A DNA stretch of 64,000 nt from positions 1 through 64,000 of the forward strand of contig NZ_JOEI01000032.1 in NCBI RefSeq assembly GCF_000718095.1, given 5' to 3'. Each line of letters begins with the position of its first letter. Positions within the stretch are counted from its first letter, which is position 1. The DNA is from Streptomyces scopuliridis RB72. GTDB taxonomy: Bacteria; Actinomycetota; Actinomycetes; Streptomycetales; Streptomycetaceae. Under the pieces are notes generated by a model. The model saw only the letters and a program-made list of their open reading frames with translations, had not been told where the DNA came from and made no database searches. A program made the position numbers and the translations under genes. Positions 54,621-63,295 of this stretch are shown piece after piece.

Positions 54621-55433
54621 TCAGCTCTGGTCGAGGAGACGGGCGCGGAGCCGCTCGCGGGTTTCGGGGGCGAGCCCGAGCCCCTCGGTCAGATAGCGGT
54701 CGGTGGTGCCCCAGGTCTTCCCGATGGTCTCGAAGGCCGCCGCGAGATACTCGGCGCGAGCGTCGAAGAGCGGGCTGAGCAGCTCCATCACCTCCGAGGA
54801 CATCCCGGTGGGGGAGTTGTCGGTGCGGTGGATCGGGTAGCGGCGGTGCGGGTCGTTCGACTTGAGATAGTCGGCCTCGATCGCCTCGGGCTCCACCCCG
54901 ACCGCGAGCAGGGACACCGCGATGGAGAGCCCCGCCCGGTCCTTGCCCGCCGCGCAGTGCATGAGCGCGGGGACGCTGTCCTCGGCGAGGGAGTGCAGGA
55001 CGCGGCTGTGCTCGGCGGTACGTGTTGTGATGATCGTCCGGTACGAGTCGATCATCCGGGTCGCCGCTCGGCCGTCCGAGAGGAGCGAGCGCAGCTGGTC
55101 GAGATCGCCGTCCCGCACCATCAGCCAGAACTCGGCGCCGTCCGCGGGATCGGTGAGCGGCAGGTTCACATTGCGTACGCCGGTCAGTTCCACGTCCGCG
55201 CCGTCGAGCTTCAGATCGGCGGCGTTGCGGAAGTCGAAGATCGTGTGCAGGCCGAGGGCGGAGAGGTAGGCGGCATCGGCCGGCGTGGCGTTGGCGAGAT
55301 GTCCGCTGCGGAAGAGCCTGCCGTGGGCCACCCGCCGGCCGTCCGTGGTCGGCAGTCCGCCCACATCGCGGAAGTTGCGCACGCCGGACAACTCGGGCTC
55401 TGTCGACGGGACCTGCGGCAGCTGCTGCGTCAC
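54621..55433 (-). CDS. Tyrosine-protein phosphatase (DSP/PTP-like)
   Basis: A 270-residue cytosolic phosphatase. The P-loop CxxxxxR motif is HCAAGKDRAG, as in IphP/MptpB-type enzymes, which act on phosphotyrosine and sometimes phosphoinositides. The N-terminus NFRDVGGLPTTDGRRVAHGRLFRSGHL is the standard opening of this group. No membrane segment or signal peptide is seen. A TTGCCTGAGG motif like that of the XRE operator lies 70-80 bases upstream, so the two may be co-regulated. Confidence 0.88.
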   Translation of the reverse strand: MTQQLPQVPSTEPELSGVRNFRDVGGLPTTDGRRVAHGRLFRSGHLANATPADAAYLSALGLHTIFDFRNAADLKLDGADVELTGVRNVNLPLTDPADGAEFWLMVRDGDLDQLRSLLSDGRAATRMIDSYRTIITTRTAEHSRVLHSLAEDSVPALMHCAAGKDRAGLSIAVSLLAVGVEPEAIEADYLKSNDPHRRYPIHRTDNSPTGMSSEVMELLSPLFDARAEYLAAAFETIGKTWGTTDRYLTEGLGLAPETRERLRARLLDQS

Positions 55434-55503
55434 GGCGTGCTCCTCCGTGTCTGCCGTCGGCGCGGCTCGCCGACGATGTCGGCTTCCGACCCTACGACAT
55501 TTG

Positions 55504-55525
55504 TTCCTCAGGCAACCTGCGGCAA
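55504..55525 (-). promoter_or_regulatory. XRE-like boxes upstream of the phosphatase gene
   Basis: On the minus strand, TTGCCGCAGG is followed directly by TTGCCTGAGGAA. The second repeats the TTGCCTGAG core found in the operator at 53692-53729, about 70 bases before the phosphatase ATG. Shared control by the nearby XRE/cupin regulator is inferred. Confidence 0.4.
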
Positions 55526-55849
55526 TCGGCCCGCCCTCGGAGGGGTCAGAAGCGCATTATTCGGACACCCCGCGCCGATGAATATCGCCCAAATGCCTAT
55601 CTGTCCGGAATGAGTGATTCCGCATAACCTGCCCCGGTCGCGGGGGAGATGGGCTCGGGCCAGTGAGCAGGATCATATCCGTGACGTTGCGTGGTGGTAC
55701 CGGGAAGGGCAATTGCTGCTCCGCAAGGAAATTGGAGAACGGAATCCACGCAGGGTGACCGAATTGCCGGAGCGATATCCGAAACGGGCGCCACCGCCGG
55801 AAAACAGCATCTTGTTCCGGCCGTCCGACTCGCTTACGTTCAGCCTCAA

Positions 55850-56037
55850 TCCGAGCGGATCGCCGAATCCTGCCGCCGCTCGGAATTCGCATCCACCCAT
55901 CAACGCGTGGCAGGAGCGGGGGACCCAGGTAGTACGCCGATCCGGAACTCCGGGCGGCTTGGGGTGAAGTCGCGCACCACGCGCGGCCGGGCCGCTCCAG
56001 CCCGAACCCGACAGCTCACCTCGCAGGCGCCGGAGAG
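55850..56037 (+). ncRNA. c-di-AMP (ydaO-yuaA) riboswitch
   Basis: The 5' leader of the M23 hydrolase gene contains the conserved blocks of the ydaO class in order: CCGAATCCTGCCGCCGCTCGG (split at 55863-55883), GGCAGGAGCGGGGGACCCA near 55909-55927, TTGGGGTGAAGTCGC near 55959-55973, and CCCGAACCCGACAGCTCACC then TCGCAGGCGCCGGAGAGGAA up to the ribosome-binding site. In Streptomyces this riboswitch controls cell-wall hydrolases such as RpfA, turning expression down when c-di-AMP binds. The exact 5' edge is approximate. The 613-base gap before the gene is otherwise empty apart from the phosphatase promoter. Confidence 0.88.
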
Positions 56038-56046
56038 GAATTCGCC

Positions 56047-57045
56047 ATGCCCGCGAAGGGTAAGCACCGCCGTCCCAAGAACAACCCGATCTCGCGCGGA
56101 TTCATCGCCGCCGGCACGGGTGGCGCAGCCATCGCGCTTCCCCTCATCGGCGCCACCGGCGCGCACGCCGCGGAGAAGGCCGCCCCCGCCGTCGCTCCGC
56201 AGGCCGTCTCCGCCTCGGCGCACACTACCGCCACCCAGCACGCCACCAGGGTCGCGAGGACCTACACGGTGGTCGCCGGGGACTATCTCTCCAAGATCGC
56301 CGTCGAGCACCATGTCCGGGGCGGCTGGCACCGGCTGTACAAGGACAACCGCGAGGCCATCGGCGACAATCCGTCGCTGATCCACCCCGGCCTGAAGCTG
56401 ACCCTCGGCGGGCGCGGCGCGGCGCACACCTCGTCCGAGGCTCCGGCGCAGTCCTCCAGCTCCTCGGCCGATTCCAGTTCCTCGGGCGATTCCAGCTCCT
56501 CCGCCGACTCCGCCGATTCCTCGTCGAGCGACTCCGCGTCGAGCGGCTCGACGGACGAGTCCGCCGCTTCGACCGCCGAGCAGGCACCCGCCGACACCGC
56601 CGAGCAGGCACCCGCCGACACCGCGGCGCAGAGCACCGGTTCCGGCTTCACCGCGCCGGTCGACGGACCGACCTCCACGCCGTACCGCGCCTCCGGCTCC
56701 AGCTGGGCCAGCGGCTACCACACCGGTGTCGACTTCTCGGCATCCTCGGGCACCCCCGTGAAGGCGGTCAGCGACGGTACGGTCGTGACGGCCGGCTGGG
56801 GCGGCTCGTACGGCAACCAGGTCGTCATCCAGCACAGCGACGGCATGTACTCGCAGTACGGCCACCTGTCGTCCCTAGCCGTCTCCGCGGGACAGAGCGT
56901 CAGCGCGGGCGAGCAGATCGGACTCTCCGGTTCCACCGGCAATTCCACCGGACCGCACCTGCACTTCGAGATCCGTACCGGCCCCGAGTACGGCTCGGAC
57001 GTCGACCCGGTGGCCTACCTCCGGGAGAACGGCGTCAACATCTGA
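56047..57045 (+). CDS. Secreted LysM / M23 family cell-wall metallopeptidase
   Basis: A 332-residue secreted hydrolase. The N-terminus has a long signal peptide (basic KGKHRRPKNN, hydrophobic segment around 15-40, ATGAHAAE cleavage region). A LysM domain follows (YTVVAGDYLSKIAVEHH, about 75-123), then a Ser/Ala/Glu-rich linker with near-perfect repeats (EQAPADTA), and a C-terminal M23 domain with zinc ligands in YHTGVDFSAS and GPHLHFEI. It cuts peptide bonds in peptidoglycan. A c-di-AMP riboswitch in the leader controls it, and a 16-bp terminator follows. Confidence 0.93.
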   Translation: MPAKGKHRRPKNNPISRGFIAAGTGGAAIALPLIGATGAHAAEKAAPAVAPQAVSASAHTTATQHATRVARTYTVVAGDYLSKIAVEHHVRGGWHRLYKDNREAIGDNPSLIHPGLKLTLGGRGAAHTSSEAPAQSSSSSADSSSSGDSSSSADSADSSSSDSASSGSTDESAASTAEQAPADTAEQAPADTAAQSTGSGFTAPVDGPTSTPYRASGSSWASGYHTGVDFSASSGTPVKAVSDGTVVTAGWGGSYGNQVVIQHSDGMYSQYGHLSSLAVSAGQSVSAGEQIGLSGSTGNSTGPHLHFEIRTGPEYGSDVDPVAYLRENGVNI

Positions 57046-57067
57046 TTCGTCAGATCACGTCAGTTCA

Positions 57068-57104
57068 GACCGCTGCCCGGCACTTTCCGTGCCGGGCAGC
57101 GGTC
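57068..57104 (+). terminator. Terminator of the M23 peptidase gene
   Basis: A perfect 16-bp stem (GACCGCTGCCCGGCAC and complement) with loop TTTCC, followed by ATTTAT, lies 22 bases after the stop. Confidence 0.88.
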
Positions 57105-57216
57105 ATTTATCGCCTATTCCCGCTTGGCCGAAACTTGACCGATGGCATATCTCACCCGGCGTCAACCCCTCCTTACGGTCGCGTAGGTCACATCTGCCGG
57201 TGAATGATGTGGTGCT

Positions 57217-58041
57217 GTGGCAGGCGATTCGAGATCAAGAAGAAATGGCGTACTCGGGTCGTACGCGGCGATCGGCGACAGCTTCACGGAGGGTGTGGGA
57301 GATCCGGGCCCCGACGGGATGTATGTCGGCTGGGCGGACCGGCTCGCGGTCCTGCTCGCCGACCAACTGCCGGTCGCGGGTGCGACAGCGGACACCGCCC
57401 ATGGCGATTTCCGGTACGCCAATCTCGCCGTACGCGGACGGCTCCTCGACCAGATCGTCGACGAACAGATACCGCGCGCGAAGGAACTCGCCCCGGATCT
57501 GGTGACGTTCTGCGCCGGCGGCAATGACATCATCCGGCCCGGCACCGACCCCGACGATGTCGCCGAGCGTTTCGAGCGGGCCGTCGCCGATCTCTCCGGC
57601 GCCGTCGGCACGGTCATGGTGACCACCGGCTTCGACACCCGGGGCGTGCCCGTGCTGCGCCATCTGCGCGGCAAGATCGCCACGTACACCGCGCATGTAC
57701 GGGCCATCGCCGACCGCTACGACTGCCCGGTGCTCGACCTCTGGTCGCTCAAGTCCGTCCAGGACAGGCGGGCCTGGGACGGCGACCGGCTGCATCTGTC
57801 ACCCGAGGGGCACACCCGCGTCGCACTGCGCGCCGCGCAGGTGCTCGGCCTCGATGTGCCCGCCGACCCGGACCAGCCGTGGCCGCCGCAGCCGCCGCGC
57901 GGGACGCTGGAGGTACGGCGCGACGACATCCACTGGGCGCGCGAATATCTCGTGCCGTGGATCGGACGACGGCTGCGCGGGGAGTCGTCCGGCGACCACG
58001 TCGAGGCGAAGCGACCCGACCTCCTGCCCCTCAAGCACTGA
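57217..58041 (+). CDS. SGNH/GDSL family hydrolase
   Basis: A 274-residue esterase-type enzyme. Block I is AIGDSFTEGVGD with the nucleophile Ser at about residue 22, block III is CAGGNDI, and block V is DRLHLSPEGH with the Asp-x-x-His pair. There is no signal peptide at the chosen GTG 57217, so the enzyme is probably cytosolic. The C-terminal 70 residues beyond the catalytic core are Pro/Arg-rich. Substrate is unknown; lipids and acylated sugars are typical. It ends 24 bases before the convergent radical SAM operon. Confidence 0.88.
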   Translation: MAGDSRSRRNGVLGSYAAIGDSFTEGVGDPGPDGMYVGWADRLAVLLADQLPVAGATADTAHGDFRYANLAVRGRLLDQIVDEQIPRAKELAPDLVTFCAGGNDIIRPGTDPDDVAERFERAVADLSGAVGTVMVTTGFDTRGVPVLRHLRGKIATYTAHVRAIADRYDCPVLDLWSLKSVQDRRAWDGDRLHLSPEGHTRVALRAAQVLGLDVPADPDQPWPPQPPRGTLEVRRDDIHWAREYLVPWIGRRLRGESSGDHVEAKRPDLLPLKH

Positions 58042-58065
58042 CCACGGGGGCGGATCCGGCGCCGG

Positions 58066-58911
58066 TCATACCCCCGCCGGGACCCGTTCCAGGACCCCTC
58101 CGGCGAACACGTCGTACAACGGCAGCGTCTCCAGATGCACATAGCCGATATGGCAGTCGCACACCGCCAGCGGACACGCTCGCGGAGCGAGCGCCCGCCG
58201 GTAGGACCCGTCGTAGAGATTGCCCAGCTCGGCGCGGACGAAGTGGCAGCGCCGGACCGTACCCTCGCCGTCCACCGAGATCACCGACTCGCCCGTCCGG
58301 CAGGGCAGACCGGCCGAGCGGTGCGGGCTGCGGCTGTAGGGGAAGAGCGGATCGAGGGCCGTCCAGCCGTCGGCCTCCTCGTCCGTATAACTGTGTCCCT
58401 CGGCCGCGTTGATCCAGAGATACACCTGCTCGGGCAGGTCGGCGCGCAGCCGGCGGGCGTGCTCCAGATGGTCCGGCAGACCGACGACCCCCACACTGAA
58501 CCGGATCGACCGGTCCGCCAGCTCATGGGTCTTCGCGAGGAAGCGGTCGTACGGCGTCTGGCCCGGGTGGTACGTGCACCACAGGGCGAGCTTCGCGGGA
58601 TCGGCGTCCGCCAGCCAGTCGGTGCGGCAGCTGAGATTCGTCTGGATCGCCACGCGGCCGATATGCGGCAGCAGCGACAGCTCGGTGAGGGCGCGCCGGT
58701 ACCAGGAACGCACCAGCCCTTCGCCCCACGGGGTGAACAGCACCGACAGCCTGTCCTCCCGCTGCTCCGACGCCCAAGCGGTGAAACGCTCCAGGGCGGC
58801 CCGGTCGGCGCGCAGTTGGTCCCGGCTGTCGCGGCGCTTGGCGAACGGGCAGTAGGGACAGTCGTAGTCGCAGGAGGCGAGCGGGCCACGGTAGAGGATC
58901 GTCAGGTCCAC
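58066..58911 (-). CDS. STM4011 family radical SAM protein
   Basis: A 281-residue radical SAM protein. The cluster motif is CDYDCPYC with Cys14, Cys18 and Cys21 (CxxxCxxC), followed by PFAKRRDSRDQLRADRAAL. Later cysteines (GLPCRTGESVI, VRRCHFVRAEL, CPLAVCDCHIGYVH) could bind extra clusters, as in SPASM-like proteins. I place it in the STM4011 family, named after a Salmonella locus and of unknown activity. It is the last gene of a five-gene operon. GTG 58911 is the start, with GGAAGTGAG overlapping the previous stop. Confidence 0.85.
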   Translation of the reverse strand: MDLTILYRGPLASCDYDCPYCPFAKRRDSRDQLRADRAALERFTAWASEQREDRLSVLFTPWGEGLVRSWYRRALTELSLLPHIGRVAIQTNLSCRTDWLADADPAKLALWCTYHPGQTPYDRFLAKTHELADRSIRFSVGVVGLPDHLEHARRLRADLPEQVYLWINAAEGHSYTDEEADGWTALDPLFPYSRSPHRSAGLPCRTGESVISVDGEGTVRRCHFVRAELGNLYDGSYRRALAPRACPLAVCDCHIGYVHLETLPLYDVFAGGVLERVPAGV

Positions 58912-58917
58912 GGGGTC

Positions 58918-60270
58918 TCACTTCCTCTCGTACGCGGCCATCGAGGCCCGTACGGCGGGGGAGAAGAGCGCGGGACCCAGCGCGTCCGAGTACGCGAGCC
59001 CCTCGGGGGAGAGGCGCAGCAGGCCGGTCGGCGCGCTCTCGTCGAGCCAGCCGAGGGCCGCGAACCGGGCCAGCTCGGCAGGGAAGTCCTCGGCGGGGCC
59101 GGAGCCGAACCGCTCGCGGTAGTCCGCCTCCGCCATCCCCTCGGCCTGGAGAAGCGACTGGAGGAGATGGCGGCGGCGCGCCTCGTCACCGTCGATCCGG
59201 CGGCCGACCTCCGCGCGCGAGAAGTCCTCCGTCACCGTGTAGGTGTCGATGAGGGTGCGTATCTCACGCATGTCGACCGCGTAGTCGAAGGAGTAGTGGA
59301 GCGCGGACGTGTACGAGCGGGCGCCGCAGCCCAGACCGATCATCCCGTCGGTCTGGCACGCGTAGTCGTCGGGGCCGGCGTCCTCGAACGGGATGTCCGG
59401 GCGGCGGAACATGCGCATGGACAGCTGTTCGTAGCCCTGGGCCAGCAGATGGTCGCGACCCTGCCGGTAGAGCCGCAGCCGCTGGTCGTCCCAGGCGGCG
59501 TCACCGCCGGCGCCGAGCCGGCCGAGGCCCGTGAGCGGCCGTACGTACAGGGGGTAGAGATACAGCTCCTCGGGCCGCCAGGCGAGCGCGGCATCCAGGG
59601 AGTGGCGCCAGCTCGCCTCCGTCTGGCCGTCGATGCCGTAGATCAGATCGATGTTCAGGACGGGGATCCGGGCGTCCCGTATGCGGCCGAGCGCGGCCTC
59701 GACCTCGGCGCGGCGCTGTGGGCGTACGGCCGCCTTCGCCTCGGCGTCGACAAAGCTCTGGACGCCGATGCTCAGGCGCGTGGCACCCCGCTCGGCGAGC
59801 ACCGCCAGCCGGTCGGCGGTGGCCGTCGCCGGGGAGGTCTCCACGGAGAGCGGGACGGCCCGCAGATCGGCCCCCATCCGCTTCTCGGCGATATCGCACA
59901 GCCGGTCCAGCTCGTCGGCGTCCAGATAGGTGGGCGTCCCGCCGCCGAAGGCCGCCGCGGCGAACCGTACGGTGTCCGCGGCGGCTTCCGCGTCTGCCAG
60001 GGCGTCGCGCACGGCGGTCGCCTGCCGGTCGAGCGCGTCGAGATAGCGCGTCGTCAGTTCGTCGGGGGCGCCGATCCGGGTGAAGAGGTTGCAGAAGCCG
60101 CAGCGGACCTCGCAGAACGGTATGTGCAGATAGAGGGAGAGCGCGTCCTTGCGTTCACCGGCCCACAGCCCACGCAGGGCCGGGCGGTCCTCCAGCGGGC
60201 GGTAGGCGGTCTTGTGCGGATAGGCGTAGACATAACTCTCGTACGGACGAGGCGCGGGGGTGGTGCTCAT
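58918..60270 (-). CDS. STM4012 family radical SAM protein (HemW/HemN-like)
   Basis: A 450-residue radical SAM protein of the coproporphyrinogen oxidase-like group. The cluster motif is CEVRCGFC with Cys53, Cys57 and Cys60, and SLYLHIPFC before it is typical of HemN/HemW. LSIGVQSFVDAEAKAAVR and GIDGQTEASWRHSLDAAL continue the HemW-like pattern. The STM4012 family is defined by linkage to STM4011, STM4013, STM4014 and STM4015, all present here. Its role is not known; it is not a heme enzyme by context. ATG 60270 overlaps the STM4013-type gene by 4 bases. Confidence 0.87.
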   Translation of the reverse strand: MSTTPAPRPYESYVYAYPHKTAYRPLEDRPALRGLWAGERKDALSLYLHIPFCEVRCGFCNLFTRIGAPDELTTRYLDALDRQATAVRDALADAEAAADTVRFAAAAFGGGTPTYLDADELDRLCDIAEKRMGADLRAVPLSVETSPATATADRLAVLAERGATRLSIGVQSFVDAEAKAAVRPQRRAEVEAALGRIRDARIPVLNIDLIYGIDGQTEASWRHSLDAALAWRPEELYLYPLYVRPLTGLGRLGAGGDAAWDDQRLRLYRQGRDHLLAQGYEQLSMRMFRRPDIPFEDAGPDDYACQTDGMIGLGCGARSYTSALHYSFDYAVDMREIRTLIDTYTVTEDFSRAEVGRRIDGDEARRRHLLQSLLQAEGMAEADYRERFGSGPAEDFPAELARFAALGWLDESAPTGLLRLSPEGLAYSDALGPALFSPAVRASMAAYERK

Positions 60271-61079
60271 CGGGCTGTCCCGTTCTCCAGGAAGAAGTGG
60301 GCGTACGGCACGGTCCAGACCACCTCGTGGCCCAGGCGGTGGCCGGTCCAGCCGTCGTCGCCGTAGGCGGTGCCATGGTCGGAGCAGACGATCGTGAAGC
60401 AGCGCCGGCGGCTGCTCGCGGCGGCGAAGAGCCGGCCGATATGGCGGTCGACATACTCCAGCGCGGCGGCGTGAGTGGCCCGCGAGTCGCCCGCGTCCCG
60501 GGTGGCGCCGGGCAGATGGAACCAGTTGGGCTGGTGCAGCGCCGCCACATTGACGAACAGGAACAGCCGCTGGTCGGGCTCCAGACCGGCGACGACCTTC
60601 TCCGCGCGCTCGACCTGCGCCTCGAAGGAGGTGGCGGAGGCCACGCCGAACTCCGGCTCCCAGTGGCTCTCCTGGAACAGTCCGGGCAGTACGGAGCCGA
60701 GCGCGCCCCGCCGGTTGAAGAAGCCGACCCCGCCCAGACACACCGTGCGATAGCCGGCCGCCGCGAGGCCCGAGACCAGATCCGGCGTGTCATAGACAAA
60801 GGTCCGGTCGGCCGTGGTCTCGCTGCCTCCGAAGCGCGCGGCGAACAGCCGTGGATGCGGACCCGGCACGGCGGGGGTGGGCAGGAACCCGGCGAAGATC
60901 GCCTGATGCGAGGCGTAGGTGAAGCTGCCCGGGGCGTGCCGCTTCTCCCAGCGGCCGTCCGGGAGATGCCGGGCGAGATGCGGGATACGGCCCGCGGCGG
61001 CCAGTTCCTCCGCGACATCGAAGCGCAGCGTGTCGAGCGTGACGAGCAGGAGATCGTCCCGCCCGACGACCTCGTTCAT
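60267..61079 (-). CDS. STM4013/SEN3800 family hydrolase (alkaline phosphatase fold)
   Basis: A 270-residue enzyme of the alkaline phosphatase/sulfatase superfamily. The N-terminal LLLVTLDTLRFDV has the metal-binding Asp16 and the likely nucleophile Thr17, and IVCSDHGTAYGDDG near residue 230 supplies the Asp-His pair; HQPNWFHLPG and GHRLGHEVVWTVPY add metal-binding histidines. It probably hydrolyses a phosphate or sulfate ester, or transfers a phospho group. It is translationally coupled on both sides (4-base overlaps). The upstream open frame to 61316 overlaps the STM4014-type gene and is not part of it. Confidence 0.85.
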   Translation of the reverse strand: MNEVVGRDDLLLVTLDTLRFDVAEELAAAGRIPHLARHLPDGRWEKRHAPGSFTYASHQAIFAGFLPTPAVPGPHPRLFAARFGGSETTADRTFVYDTPDLVSGLAAAGYRTVCLGGVGFFNRRGALGSVLPGLFQESHWEPEFGVASATSFEAQVERAEKVVAGLEPDQRLFLFVNVAALHQPNWFHLPGATRDAGDSRATHAAALEYVDRHIGRLFAAASSRRRCFTIVCSDHGTAYGDDGWTGHRLGHEVVWTVPYAHFFLENGTAR

Positions 61080-62290
61080 GTCAGGTGTCTGCACACCGGC
61101 TCCTCGGTCGTCCGGCGGGTGGCACGCCTCGGCAGGGCGGCGAGTTGCGCCGCGTACGTGTCCAGGCCCTCGGCGCCGCGGCCCGGCAGCCCTGTGAGAC
61201 CGGGCAGCAGATCGCCGAAGGCGTTGACCTCTGCGATGGCGTACCGCCGCCAGCTCGGGGCGGGCAGCAGATCGACACCCACGCAGTGGGTTCCGGGGAA
61301 GCAGTCGGCCGCCCATTCACTGAGGGTGAGAGCCGTGGAGAAGCTGCCGCCGGACGCCTTGATCACGGCACGGGCCGCGTCGAGGTCCCCGCGCTTCCCG
61401 CCCAGATGGAGATTGGTCATGGGCGACCGGCTGGTCCGTACGACCACGTGCGTGGCGCGGCCCGCGACGACCACCACCCGCAGATCCGCCGACCTGCCGT
61501 CCAGGACCCCCTTCGGCACCCACTGCTCGATATGCAGTCCGTCGGGCGCGAGGGTGTCGATGATCGCGGCCACGTCGCGCTCGCTGGTGTAGTCGCGGAT
61601 CCGCAGCGAGTTGAAGAGGCGGCCCGCGTCGTCCCGTTCGACGGAGGTGAGGGCGCGCACCCGGCCGGGGCCCGCTCTCTCGACGGCGAGGACACCGGAG
61701 GCCGACGAGCCGTGGGCGATCTTGACGAACGCGCGGCGGAGCCCGGCCCCGGCCATCAGGGCGCGTACGTCGTCCCAGCCGGACACCGCCGGCCGGTCGG
61801 CGCCCGAGGTGGGGGATACGGGAACGCGGACCCCCGCCGCGTCCAGCACGCCATGGCAGAGCCGCTTGTCGAAGAGGACCGCCAGCTCCCCGGGATCGTC
61901 GAGCAGTTCGGCTCCGGCTCCGGCGGCGGCCCGGCCGAGGCCCCGGGCTGCCGCCGTGAATCGTTCGTACCAGCGGCCCGTGCCCTCGACGCGGGTCGGA
62001 TCGTCCATGTCGCGCAGCAGCCGGTCCACCTCCGGGTCCTCGCCCGGGGAGTCGATCCGTACCGTCTCACCGGCCGCGAACTCCGCCCGGCCGTCGAGCA
62101 CATCGCGCCAGGACACCTCGCGGGCGGGGGACAGCCCGGCGGCCCGCACGGCGTCCTGGAACAGGGACACGCGGCGGTTGCCGGGGATCCCGACCACGAC
62201 CAGCTTCGGATCCCTCGGGGTTGTCGTGCTCGGGGACGTGTCGCTCCGTGCCGGTGCGCTCGGGGGCGGGGCGCTCGGGTCCGGGGTCAT
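61076..62290 (-). CDS. STM4014 family protein, ATP-grasp-like
   Basis: A 404-residue protein that I place in the STM4014 family. Its fold looks like ATP-grasp. LFDKRLCHGVLDAAGVRVP (about 139-157) resembles the entry helix, FVKIAHGSSASGV (188-200) the ATP-binding strand and glycine loop, DLRVVVVAGRATHVVVRTSR the middle strands, and AIAEVNAFGD (351-360, Glu354 and Asn356) the metal-binding pair. Such enzymes join a carboxylate to an amine or thiol through an acyl phosphate. The first 28 residues are a Pro/Ser/Thr-rich tail. It lies 3 bases after the LRR gene and overlaps the hydrolase gene by 4. Confidence 0.8.
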   Translation of the reverse strand: MTPDPSAPPPSAPARSDTSPSTTTPRDPKLVVVGIPGNRRVSLFQDAVRAAGLSPAREVSWRDVLDGRAEFAAGETVRIDSPGEDPEVDRLLRDMDDPTRVEGTGRWYERFTAAARGLGRAAAGAGAELLDDPGELAVLFDKRLCHGVLDAAGVRVPVSPTSGADRPAVSGWDDVRALMAGAGLRRAFVKIAHGSSASGVLAVERAGPGRVRALTSVERDDAGRLFNSLRIRDYTSERDVAAIIDTLAPDGLHIEQWVPKGVLDGRSADLRVVVVAGRATHVVVRTSRSPMTNLHLGGKRGDLDAARAVIKASGGSFSTALTLSEWAADCFPGTHCVGVDLLPAPSWRRYAIAEVNAFGDLLPGLTGLPGRGAEGLDTYAAQLAALPRRATRRTTEEPVCRHLT

Positions 62291-62293
62291 CCG

Positions 62294-63247
62294 TTACTCC
62301 GCCACCGCGGTGTAGCGGTGCTCGACGCCGTCGTCCTCACGGTCCGGCTCCGTGCTCTCCGAGAGGTCGATCTCGACACCGGCCGCGCCCAGTGTGTCGA
62401 GGAGACGCTTCCGCATCGCCTCGCCGAGGTAGTTGTGGTGCAGATCGAGCTTCTTGAGATGGGTGAGCGGCTGGCCGCCGAGAAGAGCTTCCGCGCCTTC
62501 GTCGCCGAGCGTGCCCATCGAGAGATCGAGCGTCTCCAGCCCGGCCACGACCGGGGCGCCCGCCAGCGCCATGGCGATCTCGTCCTGCATCTCGCTGTTG
62601 CGCAGCGCCAGCGACCGCAGCCGGGGCAGCCGCGACCCGGCCAGGATCGGCGCCAGATCGGCCACTTGCGCGTTCGCGCCGTACCACGACGTACCGAGCC
62701 AGAGATCGAGATGCTCCAGCTCGGGGAAGTCGCTCGCCGCGACGGACCGCACCACTTCGGCGTCCAGGCCGCCCGTCTCGATGGTGAGCGAGCGCAGCCG
62801 CGCGTGCCGGACAGCGGGGAAACGCAGCTCCTGGCCGCCGCGGACCCCGAATGCGCGCAGCTCGGGGAAGGCGTCGAGCAGCGGGGTCACCAGCCCCTGG
62901 TTGATCCAGGAGATCTCGCACTCCATGAACGTGATGTCACCGAGGAACAGCGCACGCAGCGCGGGCAGCCGGTCGCGGGCGGCGACGAGCGCCGAGATCA
63001 CCTCGTCGGGGCCGGAGTCGTAGGCATCGCTCCAGGCACCGACGATCAGCGCCCGGACCTCGGTGGTGTCCACGGACTCGGCGAAGCGCGCGAACGCCGC
63101 CTCCCACGCCTCCTCGGACTCGTACGAGTCGACCGAGATACGCCAGGCCACGGAGGCCGCGTCGGGGAGCTCCGCCTTCGCTTCCGCCGCGGGGAAGTCG
63201 AACGCGGGCAGGCCGTGGAACTCCCGCATTTTTTCCGAAATGGCCAT
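62294..63247 (-). CDS. STM4015 family leucine-rich repeat protein
   Basis: A 317-residue protein. After an N-terminal region of about 90 residues, leucine-rich repeats run to the C-terminus: LEHLDLWLGTSWYG, LRSLALRNSEMQD, LETLDLSMGTLGDEG and LKKLDLHHNYLGE, ending in an acidic tail. There is no signal peptide, so it is cytosolic. It is the first gene of the operon and could be the partner, target or recognition scaffold of the modifying enzymes that follow. ATG 63247 has GGAG 9 bases upstream; ATG 63274 is the alternative. Its promoter fits the DNA-damage (PafBC-type) consensus. Confidence 0.82.
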   Translation of the reverse strand: MAISEKMREFHGLPAFDFPAAEAKAELPDAASVAWRISVDSYESEEAWEAAFARFAESVDTTEVRALIVGAWSDAYDSGPDEVISALVAARDRLPALRALFLGDITFMECEISWINQGLVTPLLDAFPELRAFGVRGGQELRFPAVRHARLRSLTIETGGLDAEVVRSVAASDFPELEHLDLWLGTSWYGANAQVADLAPILAGSRLPRLRSLALRNSEMQDEIAMALAGAPVVAGLETLDLSMGTLGDEGAEALLGGQPLTHLKKLDLHHNYLGEAMRKRLLDTLGAAGVEIDLSESTEPDREDDGVEHRYTAVAE

Positions 63248-63295
63248 GACGAACGCTCCAGACACCGGTGACATGTGATCGGCTGATGTGCAGCA

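Noticed and set aside
56445..56640. Tandem repeat array in the M23 gene
   Set aside because: It encodes the Ser/Ala/Glu-rich linker between LysM and M23 domains. The repeats are codon-level linker repeats, not a separate element.
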